DNA from: Zipacnadum sp036504235
GTDB taxonomy: Bacteria; Armatimonadota; Zipacnadia; Zipacnadales; Zipacnadaceae
Direction: 5' to 3'
Length of the DNA stretch: 64,000 nt
NCBI GenBank assembly: GCA_036504235.1
Contig: DASXVN010000005.1
Coordinates: 1 to 64,000 of the forward strand
Below are positions 1 to 9,500 of the stretch, piece by piece. Both the position numbers and the translations under genes were made by a program. Position 1 is the stretch's first letter. Each line of letters begins with the position of its first letter. The notes beneath the pieces were generated by a model. It was not told where the DNA came from. It was given only the letters and a program-made list of their open reading frames with translations, and ran no database searches.

Positions 1-222
1 GCCATCAATCTAAAGAAGACCGCAGCGCGCGGCGTGGAGCGAGCGAACGCTTTTTTCGGCCAGCGGCCCCGGCGGCAATACAACCCGGCCTGAAAGCCGC
101 ACCCGCGGAGGCGGTTTCTTAACAGAACCCTTGCTCCGCCCGGGGCCACCGCTCAGGTTAGCGCTAGCCGCGGGCGGAGCAAGCTCCGCCCCTACGGGAA
201 GACGGCCCGGCCGGCCCCAACC
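1..222. other. Leading intergenic region
   Basis: No convincing gene is visible in the first 307 bases on either strand. The open frames crossing it read through the following gene in wrong frames. The region holds a GC-rich palindromic repeat near 172-191 and a sigma70-type promoter at 223-252, each listed separately. The end of whatever gene lies upstream is not in the window. Confidence 0.5.
172..196. repeat. REP-like palindrome, GGGCGGAGC family
   Basis: GGGCGGAGC (172-180) is followed by AA and a perfect 9-base complement GCTCCGCCC (183-191), then CTACG. It sits just upstream of the promoter of the next gene. Its layout (GTAGGGGCGG on one strand, then a compact hairpin) resembles the TGTAGGGCGGGGG family at 22.9-26.7 kb, so it may be a second dispersed REP-like family. 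Only one copy is in this window. Confidence 0.5.
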
Positions 223-252
223 TTGACGAACCTCCCGCGCCCAGCGTAGAAT
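223..252 (+). promoter_or_regulatory. Putative sigma70 promoter of the glycyl-radical activase gene
   Basis: TTGACG (223-228) and TAGAAT (247-252) are separated by 18 bases, each one mismatch from consensus. They lie about 55 bases upstream of the ATG at 308, leaving a short leader. Assigned by eye; no start-site data. Confidence 0.5.
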
Positions 253-307
253 CCTCCTCACCGGTCGGCTGCCCTGGCAGTCGGCCATACTTGTATGTGA
301 GGGCGCC

Positions 308-1210
308 ATGACCGGCATTGTCTTCGACATCAAACGCTTCGCCATCCACGACGGGCCCGGCATCCGCACTACCGTTTTCCTCAAGGGTTGCCCCTTGCAC
401 TGCTTCTGGTGCCACAACCCCGAATCGCAGGAGCCAGACCCAGTTTTGGTCCAATATCCCCGCAATTGCATCGGCTGCGGCGTCTGCCTGCAGGTCTGCC
501 CGCACGGCGCGCTCAGCTCCGTAGAGGAGCATATTGTCGTGGACCGCGCCCGCTGCCGGAACTGCGGGACCTGTGCCCAGACCTGCTACGCCCAGGCCCT
601 GGTGCTGCTGGGCAAGGAGCTGTCGGTGGAGGAGGTCCTGGAGGAGGTGCTCAAGGATCGCGCCTTCTACGACAACTCCGGCGGGGGCCTGACCCTTTCC
701 GGCGGCGAGCCGATGTTCCAGCCGGGCTTTACGCGGGAACTCCTGCGCCAGGCGAAAGCTGAGGGCCTGCACACCGCCCTCGACACCAGCGGCTATGCGC
801 GTTGGGAGCTATACGAGGCCGTCCTGCCCTACCTGGACCTGGTCTTGTTTGACCTCAAGCACGCCCAGCCGAGCACCCATGCGGTGGGGACCTGCGTAGA
901 CAACGCGCTGATTCTGGACAACCTGCGCCGCCTAGCGGCCAGCGGCATGGAAATTCTGGTGCGCGTGCCCACCATCCCCGGTTTCAACGCCACGCCCGCG
1001 CAGATCCGGGACTTGGCGCAGATCGTCCTGGACCTGCCGCGGCCGGCGCTGATGGAGCTTCTGCCCTACCACCGCCTCGGCGAGGGCAAGCACGCCGCTC
1101 TCGGCCAGCCCACCCCCGACCATACCTCCACACCGCCACCGGCTGAGCTGATGGACGAGCTAGTGGAGGCGGCCCGCGCCGTCGGGGTCCAGTGTAAGCT
1201 GGAGAAGTAG
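308..1210 (+). CDS. Glycyl-radical enzyme activating protein (radical SAM)
   Basis: A 300-residue activase of the PflA type. Such enzymes use S-adenosylmethionine and a 4Fe-4S cluster to place the glycyl radical on a partner enzyme. The radical-SAM cysteines are C28, C32 and C35 (GCPLHCFWCHNPE). A ferredoxin-like insert follows with two complete CX2CX2CX3C sets (C54/57/60/64 and C83/86/89/93), as in activases of pyruvate formate-lyase-like, glycerol dehydratase-like and choline-lyase-like enzymes rather than PflA itself. SGGEP near residue 136 matches the SAM-binding GGE motif. The ATG at 308 has a GAGGG ribosome site 5 bases upstream. No glycyl-radical enzyme partner is encoded within the window, so the substrate is unknown. 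Family assignment is firm; the subtype is open. Confidence 0.93.
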   Translation: MTGIVFDIKRFAIHDGPGIRTTVFLKGCPLHCFWCHNPESQEPDPVLVQYPRNCIGCGVCLQVCPHGALSSVEEHIVVDRARCRNCGTCAQTCYAQALVLLGKELSVEEVLEEVLKDRAFYDNSGGGLTLSGGEPMFQPGFTRELLRQAKAEGLHTALDTSGYARWELYEAVLPYLDLVLFDLKHAQPSTHAVGTCVDNALILDNLRRLAASGMEILVRVPTIPGFNATPAQIRDLAQIVLDLPRPALMELLPYHRLGEGKHAALGQPTPDHTSTPPPAELMDELVEAARAVGVQCKLEK

Positions 1211-1237
1211 GGGGCGGCCGCCCGCGTGGCTCCGCCC

Positions 1238-1254
1238 GCCTCCATTTCGGAGGC
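1238..1254 (+). terminator. Small hairpin after the activase gene
   Basis: GCCTCC (1238-1243), loop ATTTC, GGAGGC (1249-1254). A six-base-pair stem with no T tract, so at best a weak or Rho-assisted end. Confidence 0.25.
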
Positions 1255-1359
1255 CTCCGACCGGCTCCGGCAGCCCTGAACCGGCTGCGCGCGTCTAGCG
1301 TCAGCGTGACTGCAATAGGCGCCACGCGGGCGCGAGCGCTTGTTTGAGGAGGTCGGAGA

Positions 1360-1740
1360 ATGAGAGCCAAATGGTTGCTCGTACTGATAGCGGCGGTAGT
1401 CTTGAGTGTGGTGGGGACGCTTCGCTACGCGACCACTCGCGCGGCCACCGGCTCGACGAGTGCTTCGGTGGCGCTGGCGGATGCCCTGGACGAGGAGTTC
1501 CTCGCGCGGGTAGAGATCAAGGGCCTGGACTTCCGTCCGCACGATCTGCGGGTGCCCCTGGGCACGACGGTGATCTGGATCAACCACGACCACGCCAAGC
1601 ACACGGTGACGAGCAAGGAGTTTGACAGCGGCAACCTGGGCTACCACCACGAGTTCCGGTATACGTTTTTGGAGCCGGGCCGGTACGAGTACCACTGCCG
1701 GGACCACGGGTGGATGAAGGGCGCCATCATCGTCGAGTAA
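1360..1740 (+). CDS. Secreted or membrane-anchored cupredoxin (plastocyanin-like)
   Basis: A 126-residue protein with an N-terminal hydrophobic segment (residues 5-19) that acts as a signal peptide or anchor, then one cupredoxin domain. Type 1 copper ligands are visible as H81 in HTVTS and the C-terminal set C113, H116 and M119 in YHCRDHGWMKG. This arrangement is typical of small blue-copper electron carriers on the outer face of the cytoplasmic membrane. GAGGAGG lies 7 bases before the ATG. It stands alone between two hairpins, so it is probably monocistronic. The electron donor and acceptor cannot be read from this context. Confidence 0.9.
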   Translation: MRAKWLLVLIAAVVLSVVGTLRYATTRAATGSTSASVALADALDEEFLARVEIKGLDFRPHDLRVPLGTTVIWINHDHAKHTVTSKEFDSGNLGYHHEFRYTFLEPGRYEYHCRDHGWMKGAIIVE

Positions 1741-1785
1741 AGGCGCGCAAGACGGAAGGGGGGCCTAGTTGCCGCGGCTCCTCCC

Positions 1786-1815
1786 GACCGCGCCGGCATG
1801 TCCGGCGCGGTCTTT
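1786..1815 (+). terminator. Terminator after the cupredoxin gene
   Basis: GACCGCGCCGG (1786-1796), loop CATGT, CCGGCGCGGTC (1802-1812), then TTT. The perfect 11-base-pair stem about 45 bases past the stop fits an intrinsic terminator with a short T run. Confidence 0.65.
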
Positions 1816-1918
1816 CCGTGCGCCGCGAGGGTAGGCTCCGCCGTACCGTAGGCAGGATGCCTCCCGCGCCCCTGCCTCACCCGCTCGCCCACAACCGCTG
1901 CTTTTCAGGAGGTCGTCC

Positions 1919-4900
1919 ATGCAGTTCTTTCGCTCGTTCGTCTGCGTCGCCCTGCTCTGCGCCGCCGTCGTCGTCCATGCCGGCGGGGTGCAATACCTGG
2001 GCGCCTTGACCGCGCCGCGCGCCGTGACGCCCGTGGTCGTGGACGGCAATCTCCAGGAGTGGAGCGGCAGCGCGCCGCTTTTCCTCTATACGCCGCTGAA
2101 GCTCGGGGAAGGGATCTCGGCCGAGTCCGGCGCCGCGCTCACCAAATACGCGGGCTCCCTCGGCCAGCGCGTGGAGGTCCGGTCGGTCTACGACGACCAG
2201 GCGCTCTATCTGGCGCTGACCTGGCAGGACCCCCTGCTCACTAAGGGCGGAGCGGGCCTGGGCCTGAATGTGCTCACCGACAAGCTGACGCACCTCGACT
2301 GCCAGGGCGGGTCTGCTATCGAACAGATGCAGATGAAGCTGGCGGGGAGTTCCTCACCGCTACCGGCGGGCGCCACCCTCATCCTGCCCTGGTCCTTGGT
2401 CACCCCGGGGGGCCAGGCGCCGGCAGCCGGCGATAAGTGGCCCGCGGTCCTCCAGATGTGGTGGGCGGGGCTGGATTCGCGCTTTGCCGTCAGCACCGAG
2501 ATCAAGCTGGGGCGGCCCGGCGCGCTGAGCGTTCCCTACCTTCTTCCCCAAGACGGCGAGGCGAGCCTGGGCGTCTTTGATCCGGCCGGGCGGTTAGTGC
2601 GCTGGCTGCTGCAGGCCGACTTCCGGCGGGCCGGGCAGAACGTGGAGCCCTGGGACGGGCTGGACAACTTCGGCAAGCCGGTCGCGCCGGGCTCGTACGA
2701 GGTTCGGGGGGCCTATCATCCGCCGCTGAAGCTCGACTACCAGATGACCGCCACGAACCCCGGCCACCCCGGCTGGCCTACGACCGACGGCAAGGGTGAC
2801 TGGCTCTCCGACGAGTCCAACCCCCAGGCGGCCGTCACCGACGGTAACTGGATCTACCTGGCCGCGCCCGGCTGCGAGAAGGGCTGGTCGGTGATCGCCG
2901 TGGACGAGAGCGGCCAGCGCCAGTGGGGCTTCCGTCTGGAGATCTACCCGCGCTGCATCTCCCTGGCGCTGGCGGGCGACTACCTGTACGCCCTGGTCAG
3001 TGGCCCGGAACTAACCGACAACAGCCGCCTGTACAAGAGCGGGGACAACGCGGTGGAGCGCGCTTTGTTGCTCTGCCTCGACAAGCGCACCGGGCAGTAC
3101 GTCAGCTTCTCGGCCGCCGCCGGCCCGCAGAAGATCGGCACCTGGCCCTACCGGCACCAGCAGTTCAAGCTCTGGGACTTGCGCGCGGCCATGGACTATC
3201 GTCCGGCGACCTACGCCGGCCAGCCGCGGTACTTCGATATTGACGTCGCCGAGACCAGCCAGGCCACCGGTCTGGCCGCCCTGGGCGACCGGCTCTATGT
3301 CTCGCTCTTCTTCGACGGCAAGCTCATGGTGCTGGATCGGGCCACGGGCAAGTCGGTGGACGAGATCGCGGTGCCCGCGCCGTTTGGCCTTAGCCCCGGG
3401 CCGGAGGACAGTTTGCTCGCGGTCAGCGAGGCGCGGATCGTGCGCGTGAACCCGGGCACCAAGACGGTCACGCCGCTGATCACGGCCAATCTTGAAGCTC
3501 CCGCGGAGGTCACCGTCGGCCCCGGCGGCGAGATCTTTGTGAGCGACTGGGGCAAGTCCTTCCAGGTGAAGGTGTTCTCTCCGGAGGGCAAGTTCCTGCG
3601 CGCGGTGGGCAAGCCGGGCGGCCGGCCCTGGCTGGGCAAGTACGATCCGACGGGCATGTTGGTGCCGCGCGGGATCGCCGTCACGCCCGCCGGACGCCTC
3701 TGGGTAGCCGAGGACGACTCCAGCCCCAAGCGCATTTCCGTGTGGGACAGCCGGACCGGCGCTTTCGTGCGCGAGTTCTGCGGCCCCACGCCATACGGGG
3801 GCGGGTCTTTCGTACCCTCGCGGCAGAGCATCACCGACTTGATCTCCCTGGGGGACCGCTGGCGGCTGGACCTGGCCGCCAAGACCTTTACGCCCGTGGC
3901 CACCGTCTCCCGGCGCATGAGCCTCGATCAGCCGTACGCCATGGCCGGCGGCTCGGGACTCAGCCGCCTGCTAGGGGTCTTGCCGCGGACGAAGGACGGC
4001 AAGGAGTACCTCATCGGTGACAATCAGCACTACGGACTGACCATCTTCCAGCGGCAGGGTGACCTCCTGGTCCCGGTCAGCGCCGTAGGCACGCTCCAGC
4101 GGCTGTCCTTCCAGGACGGTCAGGGGACCAGCTTCGTGAGTTGGGACAGCGACCTCGGCCGCCATGTGCAGCGGAACTGGTTCCCGGAGCTGTTCCGGGA
4201 CAAGATCGGCACCGACTACGCCTGGGCAGACCGCAACGGCGACGGTCTATGCTCGGCGGACGAGTTCATCTTCCGCCCGGCGATCAGCCGGGGGGAGAAC
4301 CTGGGGCCCGACACCGTCACCGAGTGGATGACCGGCTGGGGCTATGGGATCGGCCCGGACTGGTCCATCTACGCCGCCGGTTTCTGCCGCAGCGAGGGCG
4401 CCATCTACCGCCTGGACGTGCAGGGCTGGACGCCCGGCGGCGCGCCGATCTACGACCCCAACCAGGCCAAGCTGATCATCCATATGCCCTCGCCGAACGG
4501 CCCGGGCAACGACCTGGTCAGCGGCATGTGGGTCAACAGCGACAACGAGTTGTTCGTCTGCTACGCCGCCGACACGGAGTTCCTCAAGCCGGAACTGCGT
4601 GGCGCCACGCCCGGCGTCGGCTGCTACGATCGCGACGGCAATCTCAAGTGGATGATGGCCGGCCCGCGCGATACCGCGACCAAGGCTTTCTGGGGCAACA
4701 ATGTCTGTGGCGAGGCCGACGTTCCCGGTCTCGGCAAGGTCATGGCCCTGTGGAACTGGCACCACAACTTCCGCCCCTACCTGTTCACCAGCGACGGTCT
4801 CTACTTGGGAACGCTCCTGGACACGGAGACCCGCGTGGGACCGGAGGCAGCCTGGAGCGAGTCCTACAAAGCGCTCTGGCAGACCGACGACGGGCAGGTG

Positions 4901-6349
4901 TGGTTCATGAATGGCGCCAACCAGGACCACCATCTCTTCAAGCTCCAGGGCCTCGAGCAGGGCGGTCGCTTCACAGGGCAGCTCACGTTGACCCAGGCGG
5001 AGGTGGACCGCGCGGCCCAGTACCGCGCCGCGCCCGTGGAGGAAGTCCGCGCCCAGCCGGTAATCTGGGTGCCGCAGAAGCGCCAGGCCCTGACCGTCGA
5101 CGGCGATCTGGCCGACTGGAAGCTCGACGAGGGCGTCACCCTGACAGGCTCGGCGGGCCGTAGCGCCCGCGTGGCGCTGCAGCGGGACAACGAGAATCTG
5201 TATCTCGCCTATGAGGTCCAGGACACTACGCCCCTGCTGAACCTGGGAGCGGACTGGCAGCGGCTGTTCATCAGCGGCGACTGCGTGGACCTGATGCTCA
5301 GTACGAACCCCGCGGCCGATCCGAACCGCCGCGAGGCGGCCCCCGGTGATCAGCGCCTGCTGCTGGGCGTCTATCAGGGCCAGCCGATTGCCGTACTCTA
5401 CCGGCCGGCCGTCCCCGGGAGCACCAGCCCCGTGCAGTTCATGGCGACCCGGATCGATCAGGTGATCCGCCTGGACCAGGCCGAGGTCAAGTTCACCCGA
5501 CAGGCCGCCTCCTACACGATCGAAGCTCGCGTCCCGCTGGCGGACCTGGGCCTCGCTCCGCTGCCGACCAAGCCGTTGCGGGGCGACGTGGGCGTCATCT
5601 ACTCCGACGAGACCGGCCATGACCGGGTCCTGCGCCTGTACTACTATAACCAGGACACCACCATGACCGCCGACCTCACCACCGAGGCGCGCTTGCAGCC
5701 GGACCAGTGGGGGCCGATGGTGCTGGAGGGGGCCGAGGGTCCCAACCTGCTGAGCAACTCCGGTTTTGAGGAGCCGCTGGGCCAGGACTGGACGAAGGGC
5801 TGGGTGGTCCTGGATCAGCAAAACGGCGCGGAGGCAACGCTGACCGCCGCCGACTCATATAGCGGCAAGTACAGCCTGCTGCTGCGCCAAACGACCCCGC
5901 CGCTGGTCCCGGCCGACAACTCGAAGCTGACTTGGGAGCAGTACAACCAAGCGGTCAAGGGCGGCTACATCCTCCTAAGCCAGTTGGTCCCGGTGACGCC
6001 GGGCAAACACTACCTGGTGCGCTTCCGCTATCGCGGCGTCGGCGGGCTGCACGAGCAGCGCCAGGCGGGACCCGACCGGGGCTATGCTGCCCTCCAGGTG
6101 GCGCTCTTCTGGCAGGCAAGCCCCGACGGCGGCAAGATGGTCAGCGCCGAGCGCGTCCTCAATGAGCTGCGCGACCGGCCGCAGTGGACCACCGCGGTGG
6201 GTGGCGGCCGCAACGAGGAGATGCTCGGCCAGCCCTTCACCGCCCCGGAGGGCGCGCATTCCGTGCAGCTTCGCCTGGCGCTGGGCTGCACCGCGCCGAA
6301 TACGCCCTCCGCGTGGCTGGACGATGTGGAGTTGCTGGAGGTCCCTTAA
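1919..6349 (+). CDS. Giant secreted beta-propeller protein with CBM9-like ends
   Basis: A 1476-residue protein with a clean signal peptide (residues 1-22, cleavage near AGG). After it come a short CBM9/DOMON-like segment (VVDGNLQEWSG, then YDDQALYLALTWQD), a FlgD-type Ig-like module (near 205-275; the pattern is VFDPAGRLVRWLL then WDGLDNFGKPVAPG), and a long NHL/six-bladed-propeller region (about 285-1040; repeated GLAALGDRLYVS- and GIAVTPAGRLWVAEDD-type blades). A second, clearer CBM9-like domain follows (about 1060-1270, starting VDGDLADWK), and a final jelly-roll starts at NLLSNSGFEEP. Such proteins usually bind carbohydrate outside the cell; no catalytic residues were recognised. AGGAGG lies 6 bases before the ATG. 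The enzymatic role, if any, is unknown. Confidence 0.75.
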   Translation: MQFFRSFVCVALLCAAVVVHAGGVQYLGALTAPRAVTPVVVDGNLQEWSGSAPLFLYTPLKLGEGISAESGAALTKYAGSLGQRVEVRSVYDDQALYLALTWQDPLLTKGGAGLGLNVLTDKLTHLDCQGGSAIEQMQMKLAGSSSPLPAGATLILPWSLVTPGGQAPAAGDKWPAVLQMWWAGLDSRFAVSTEIKLGRPGALSVPYLLPQDGEASLGVFDPAGRLVRWLLQADFRRAGQNVEPWDGLDNFGKPVAPGSYEVRGAYHPPLKLDYQMTATNPGHPGWPTTDGKGDWLSDESNPQAAVTDGNWIYLAAPGCEKGWSVIAVDESGQRQWGFRLEIYPRCISLALAGDYLYALVSGPELTDNSRLYKSGDNAVERALLLCLDKRTGQYVSFSAAAGPQKIGTWPYRHQQFKLWDLRAAMDYRPATYAGQPRYFDIDVAETSQATGLAALGDRLYVSLFFDGKLMVLDRATGKSVDEIAVPAPFGLSPGPEDSLLAVSEARIVRVNPGTKTVTPLITANLEAPAEVTVGPGGEIFVSDWGKSFQVKVFSPEGKFLRAVGKPGGRPWLGKYDPTGMLVPRGIAVTPAGRLWVAEDDSSPKRISVWDSRTGAFVREFCGPTPYGGGSFVPSRQSITDLISLGDRWRLDLAAKTFTPVATVSRRMSLDQPYAMAGGSGLSRLLGVLPRTKDGKEYLIGDNQHYGLTIFQRQGDLLVPVSAVGTLQRLSFQDGQGTSFVSWDSDLGRHVQRNWFPELFRDKIGTDYAWADRNGDGLCSADEFIFRPAISRGENLGPDTVTEWMTGWGYGIGPDWSIYAAGFCRSEGAIYRLDVQGWTPGGAPIYDPNQAKLIIHMPSPNGPGNDLVSGMWVNSDNELFVCYAADTEFLKPELRGATPGVGCYDRDGNLKWMMAGPRDTATKAFWGNNVCGEADVPGLGKVMALWNWHHNFRPYLFTSDGLYLGTLLDTETRVGPEAAWSESYKALWQTDDGQVWFMNGANQDHHLFKLQGLEQGGRFTGQLTLTQAEVDRAAQYRAAPVEEVRAQPVIWVPQKRQALTVDGDLADWKLDEGVTLTGSAGRSARVALQRDNENLYLAYEVQDTTPLLNLGADWQRLFISGDCVDLMLSTNPAADPNRREAAPGDQRLLLGVYQGQPIAVLYRPAVPGSTSPVQFMATRIDQVIRLDQAEVKFTRQAASYTIEARVPLADLGLAPLPTKPLRGDVGVIYSDETGHDRVLRLYYYNQDTTMTADLTTEARLQPDQWGPMVLEGAEGPNLLSNSGFEEPLGQDWTKGWVVLDQQNGAEATLTAADSYSGKYSLLLRQTTPPLVPADNSKLTWEQYNQAVKGGYILLSQLVPVTPGKHYLVRFRYRGVGGLHEQRQAGPDRGYAALQVALFWQASPDGGKMVSAERVLNELRDRPQWTTAVGGGRNEEMLGQPFTAPEGAHSVQLRLALGCTAPNTPSAWLDDVELLEVP

Positions 6350-6388
6350 CCGGCGAACAGTCGCTGCGGGTGACCGAGGACGTTCACA

Positions 6389-6420
6389 GGGGCGGGGGAC
6401 ATATTCCCCCGCCCCTTCTT
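6389..6420 (+). terminator. Terminator after the propeller gene
   Basis: GGGGCGGGGGA (6389-6399), loop CATAT, TCCCCCGCCCC (6405-6415), then TTCTT. The perfect 11-base-pair stem lies about 40 bases past the stop. Confidence 0.75.
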
Positions 6421-6514
6421 TGCCTCCCGCTAGCGCAGTACGCCCGACGGAGGTCGCCGTGCCGCGAGCGTCCAATTAGCAGACGCAACGCAACCCTGCA
6501 GCGAGGTGCCCCCC

Positions 6515-9500
6515 ATGAGCGAACCATCGATCACCCCCGGCCGCGACCCCCTGGCGTTTACGCTGCGCGAGCATCTGGGCGTTCCCTGGACCCAAGAGCT
6601 AGTCTCCTACCCGCTGGCCCTCGAGGCCGGAGCCCTGCGCCACGAGGCGGTGGCGCTGGAGGGGCCAGAGGGGCTGCGGCCCGCGCAGCTTGCCGAGGTG
6701 GTCTGCTGGCCCGGCACGTCGTTTGTGCAGACCGCGACGCTGTGGTTTGTCGTGGATCAGTTGCCGCCGCTTGCGGAGAGAACCTGGCGGCTGGTGAACG
6801 CCGCGCCCCCGGCGACGGACCTACGCGTGGCGCCAGCGGCCGCCTCGGTGGAGATCACCACCGAGCACTTCGGCCTGCGCTGTCCGCTGGGGGAGAGGGC
6901 GTACCCGGTTCCGACGCTCGCCGCGGAGGTTCCCGGCCCAGTACTGGGTCTACGTTTGCCGGACGGGTCCTGGTTCGGCGGCAGCCGGCTCTACGGAGAG
7001 CGCCGCGTCGCCGCCTGGTCGGCCCGGGTCACCGCGACCGGACCGGTGTTCGCCGAGGTAGCTTTCGAGTATGTCTACGAGGGCGGGCTGACTATGAGCC
7101 TGACGGCGCGGGTGGTCGCCGGGGATTCGCACGCCCACTGGACGATGGCGGTGGAGGGCGACGAGTTGGAGGCGGGCTGGCAGCTCGATCTGACCCCCGG
7201 CCTGTCGGCGTTCGTCCTGGACCAGATTCCCTGGGAATATCACAAGAACACCTGGGGGGCGGAGGAACTCCAGGCCATCGACGTCGTGCTGGACGACTAT
7301 GCGCCGGGCCTGCTGACCAATCTGGTGCCCTGGGAAGACTGGTGGGACGACCAGACCCAGACGAGTTGGGTGATCAAGACCGCCGGGCGCGGCCGGACGC
7401 TGGAGATCGGCAGCGAGGACCCCGGCGACTGGGTGGAGCCCGCGCCTCAGGGCACCTTGGGGACCTGGGACGCGTGGCTGCGCAAGACTGTTGCCCTGTG
7501 CCGCGACGCGGACGGCCGCGTGTTCCTGCAGATCAACGCCGCCTCCGGGCGCCGCGCCTGGCGCGTGGGCGCTTACCAGGCGGCGGCCCTGTCAGTCCCC
7601 GCCTACCGCCTCACCGCGTATGGTCAGCGCGAAGAGACGCGCCCGGTGGCGGTGGGCCGGCTCCTCGACACGGTGAAGGACTACGTCCTCGCGTGGCCGG
7701 GAGAGGCCGGCGCGCATCCCCACCTGTTTCTCTCGGCGGAGGAACTGCGCGAGATGCGGACGCGTCCGGTTGATCCGGCGCGGCTGGCCGCGTTGGTCGA
7801 GGGTTCCCACGAGGAGTCGCACGGGCTGCCTCATGTGGCCGACGCCGACGCGCTGGGGGCCTATCTGCTCACCGGGGACCCGCAGGTGGCCGCGGCCACG
7901 CGCGTGGTTGAGCGGCTGCGCAACCACCTCGCCCTTTTCGGCGCCTTCGACACCATGCGCTTTGTGCCCCACCTGGTGGCGTTGTACGATGCGCTCATTG
8001 ATGAGCCGCTGGTGTCCGATGAGGAGCGAGCGATGCTCAGCGCGCGGATGGCCTACCTGGGCTATTCTCAAGCCTCGCCGGCCCGCTGGTCCAACGAGCG
8101 CGGGTATCGCTCATACAACCTCAACATGAGCGTATCGCATACGCTGCACCTGGGCATGATCGCCTGCACGCTCCCTACGCATCCCTTGGCGCGCACCTGG
8201 GTACAGCCGGCGCTGGAGCTGGTTGACGACCTGCTAAACGAGGTCGGGCCGGCCGGCGAATGGCCGGAGAGTGTGTCGAACTACGTCCACGTGAGCGGCT
8301 CGGCGCTGCTGCTTTTCGCGCTTACGGCGCAGAGCGCGGGCTTCCGCGACTTCGTCAATGACCCCCGCATGAAGCTGCTGTTGGACTACATCGCGAAGAT
8401 GTACGCGCCGTGCGACCTGCTCCCCCGCGAGCCGGGCGAGCCGTCGTGGCGCGGTCTGCCCCCGCACGGCCGAGCGCAGGCCGGGCACCGCTTCGGCCTG
8501 CCGGGCATGATGGCCCGCGCCACCCGCGATAGCGACCCGGCCTACTCCGCCGCACAGCAGTGGGTATGGCAGCAGATGGGGGAGTGCCGGGAAATCCCCA
8601 ACGCCTCCCTGGGCGGCTTCGAGCAGGTCTACCTCGACGCCTCCCTGCCGGCGGCCCGGCCCGCCTGGGAGTCGGAGCAGTTCCCCCAGGCCGGCGTCAT
8701 CCTCCGCCAGGGGCTAGGCACGCCCGAGGAGTACTACGTCAACGTGATCAGCGCGGACTTTCCCCATCAGGTCTTCGCCGCGGAGACGGGGGCCCTCTCG
8801 CTGCTCTGCGCGAAAGGCGCGCCGCTGGCCGGGGCCTTCTATGGCGGCTATGGCGAACGGGAGGAGTTGCTCGCCAGCCGCGTTTGCCTGGCCCGCGGGG
8901 TGGGCAGCGACGGGGAGCGCCGCGCGCGGGTCGGCTACACTGGCACCGTCACCAGCCCCGAGGAGGAGTCCACCGGGCGGCGGCGCCCCAAGCCGCTCGC
9001 GAGCTTCGGCGAGCAGCCGGGGGTCAGCAACGTCAGCAGCTTCTCCGCCCTGCCCCGGCAGGACTATGCTACCGTGGACGTCGCCCTGGTGCATCCGCAG
9101 CGCGTGGGCTGGCCCCTGGTGGCGGGCTTGCCGGAGTGGCCCGCCGGGGGGGAGGGCGCCCCGCCCGTAGACTGGCGGCGGCAGGTGCTCTTCCTCAAGG
9201 GCGAGGACGCCGGCGACGCCAGCTATCTGCTCTTCCGGGACACCGTGCGGGGCGGGCAGCCGACCATGTGGCAGATGTGGACGCTCTCCGACGGCCTGGA
9301 CGCGCCGGACGAGGTGAGCGCTTCCGCCGGCCGGCAGATCCTCCCCGCTCGTTGCCTGGAGGGGGACCGCTTCACCGCTCGCGGGCAGTTCGGCGTAGAC
9401 GTGGAGTATTTCATCGCCTCGCCGGCGGACACGCCGCGCCACACGCTGCGCTGGGGAACTACCTATGAGCCGCACCGCGCCTCCTGGCACCCGCTGTCCG

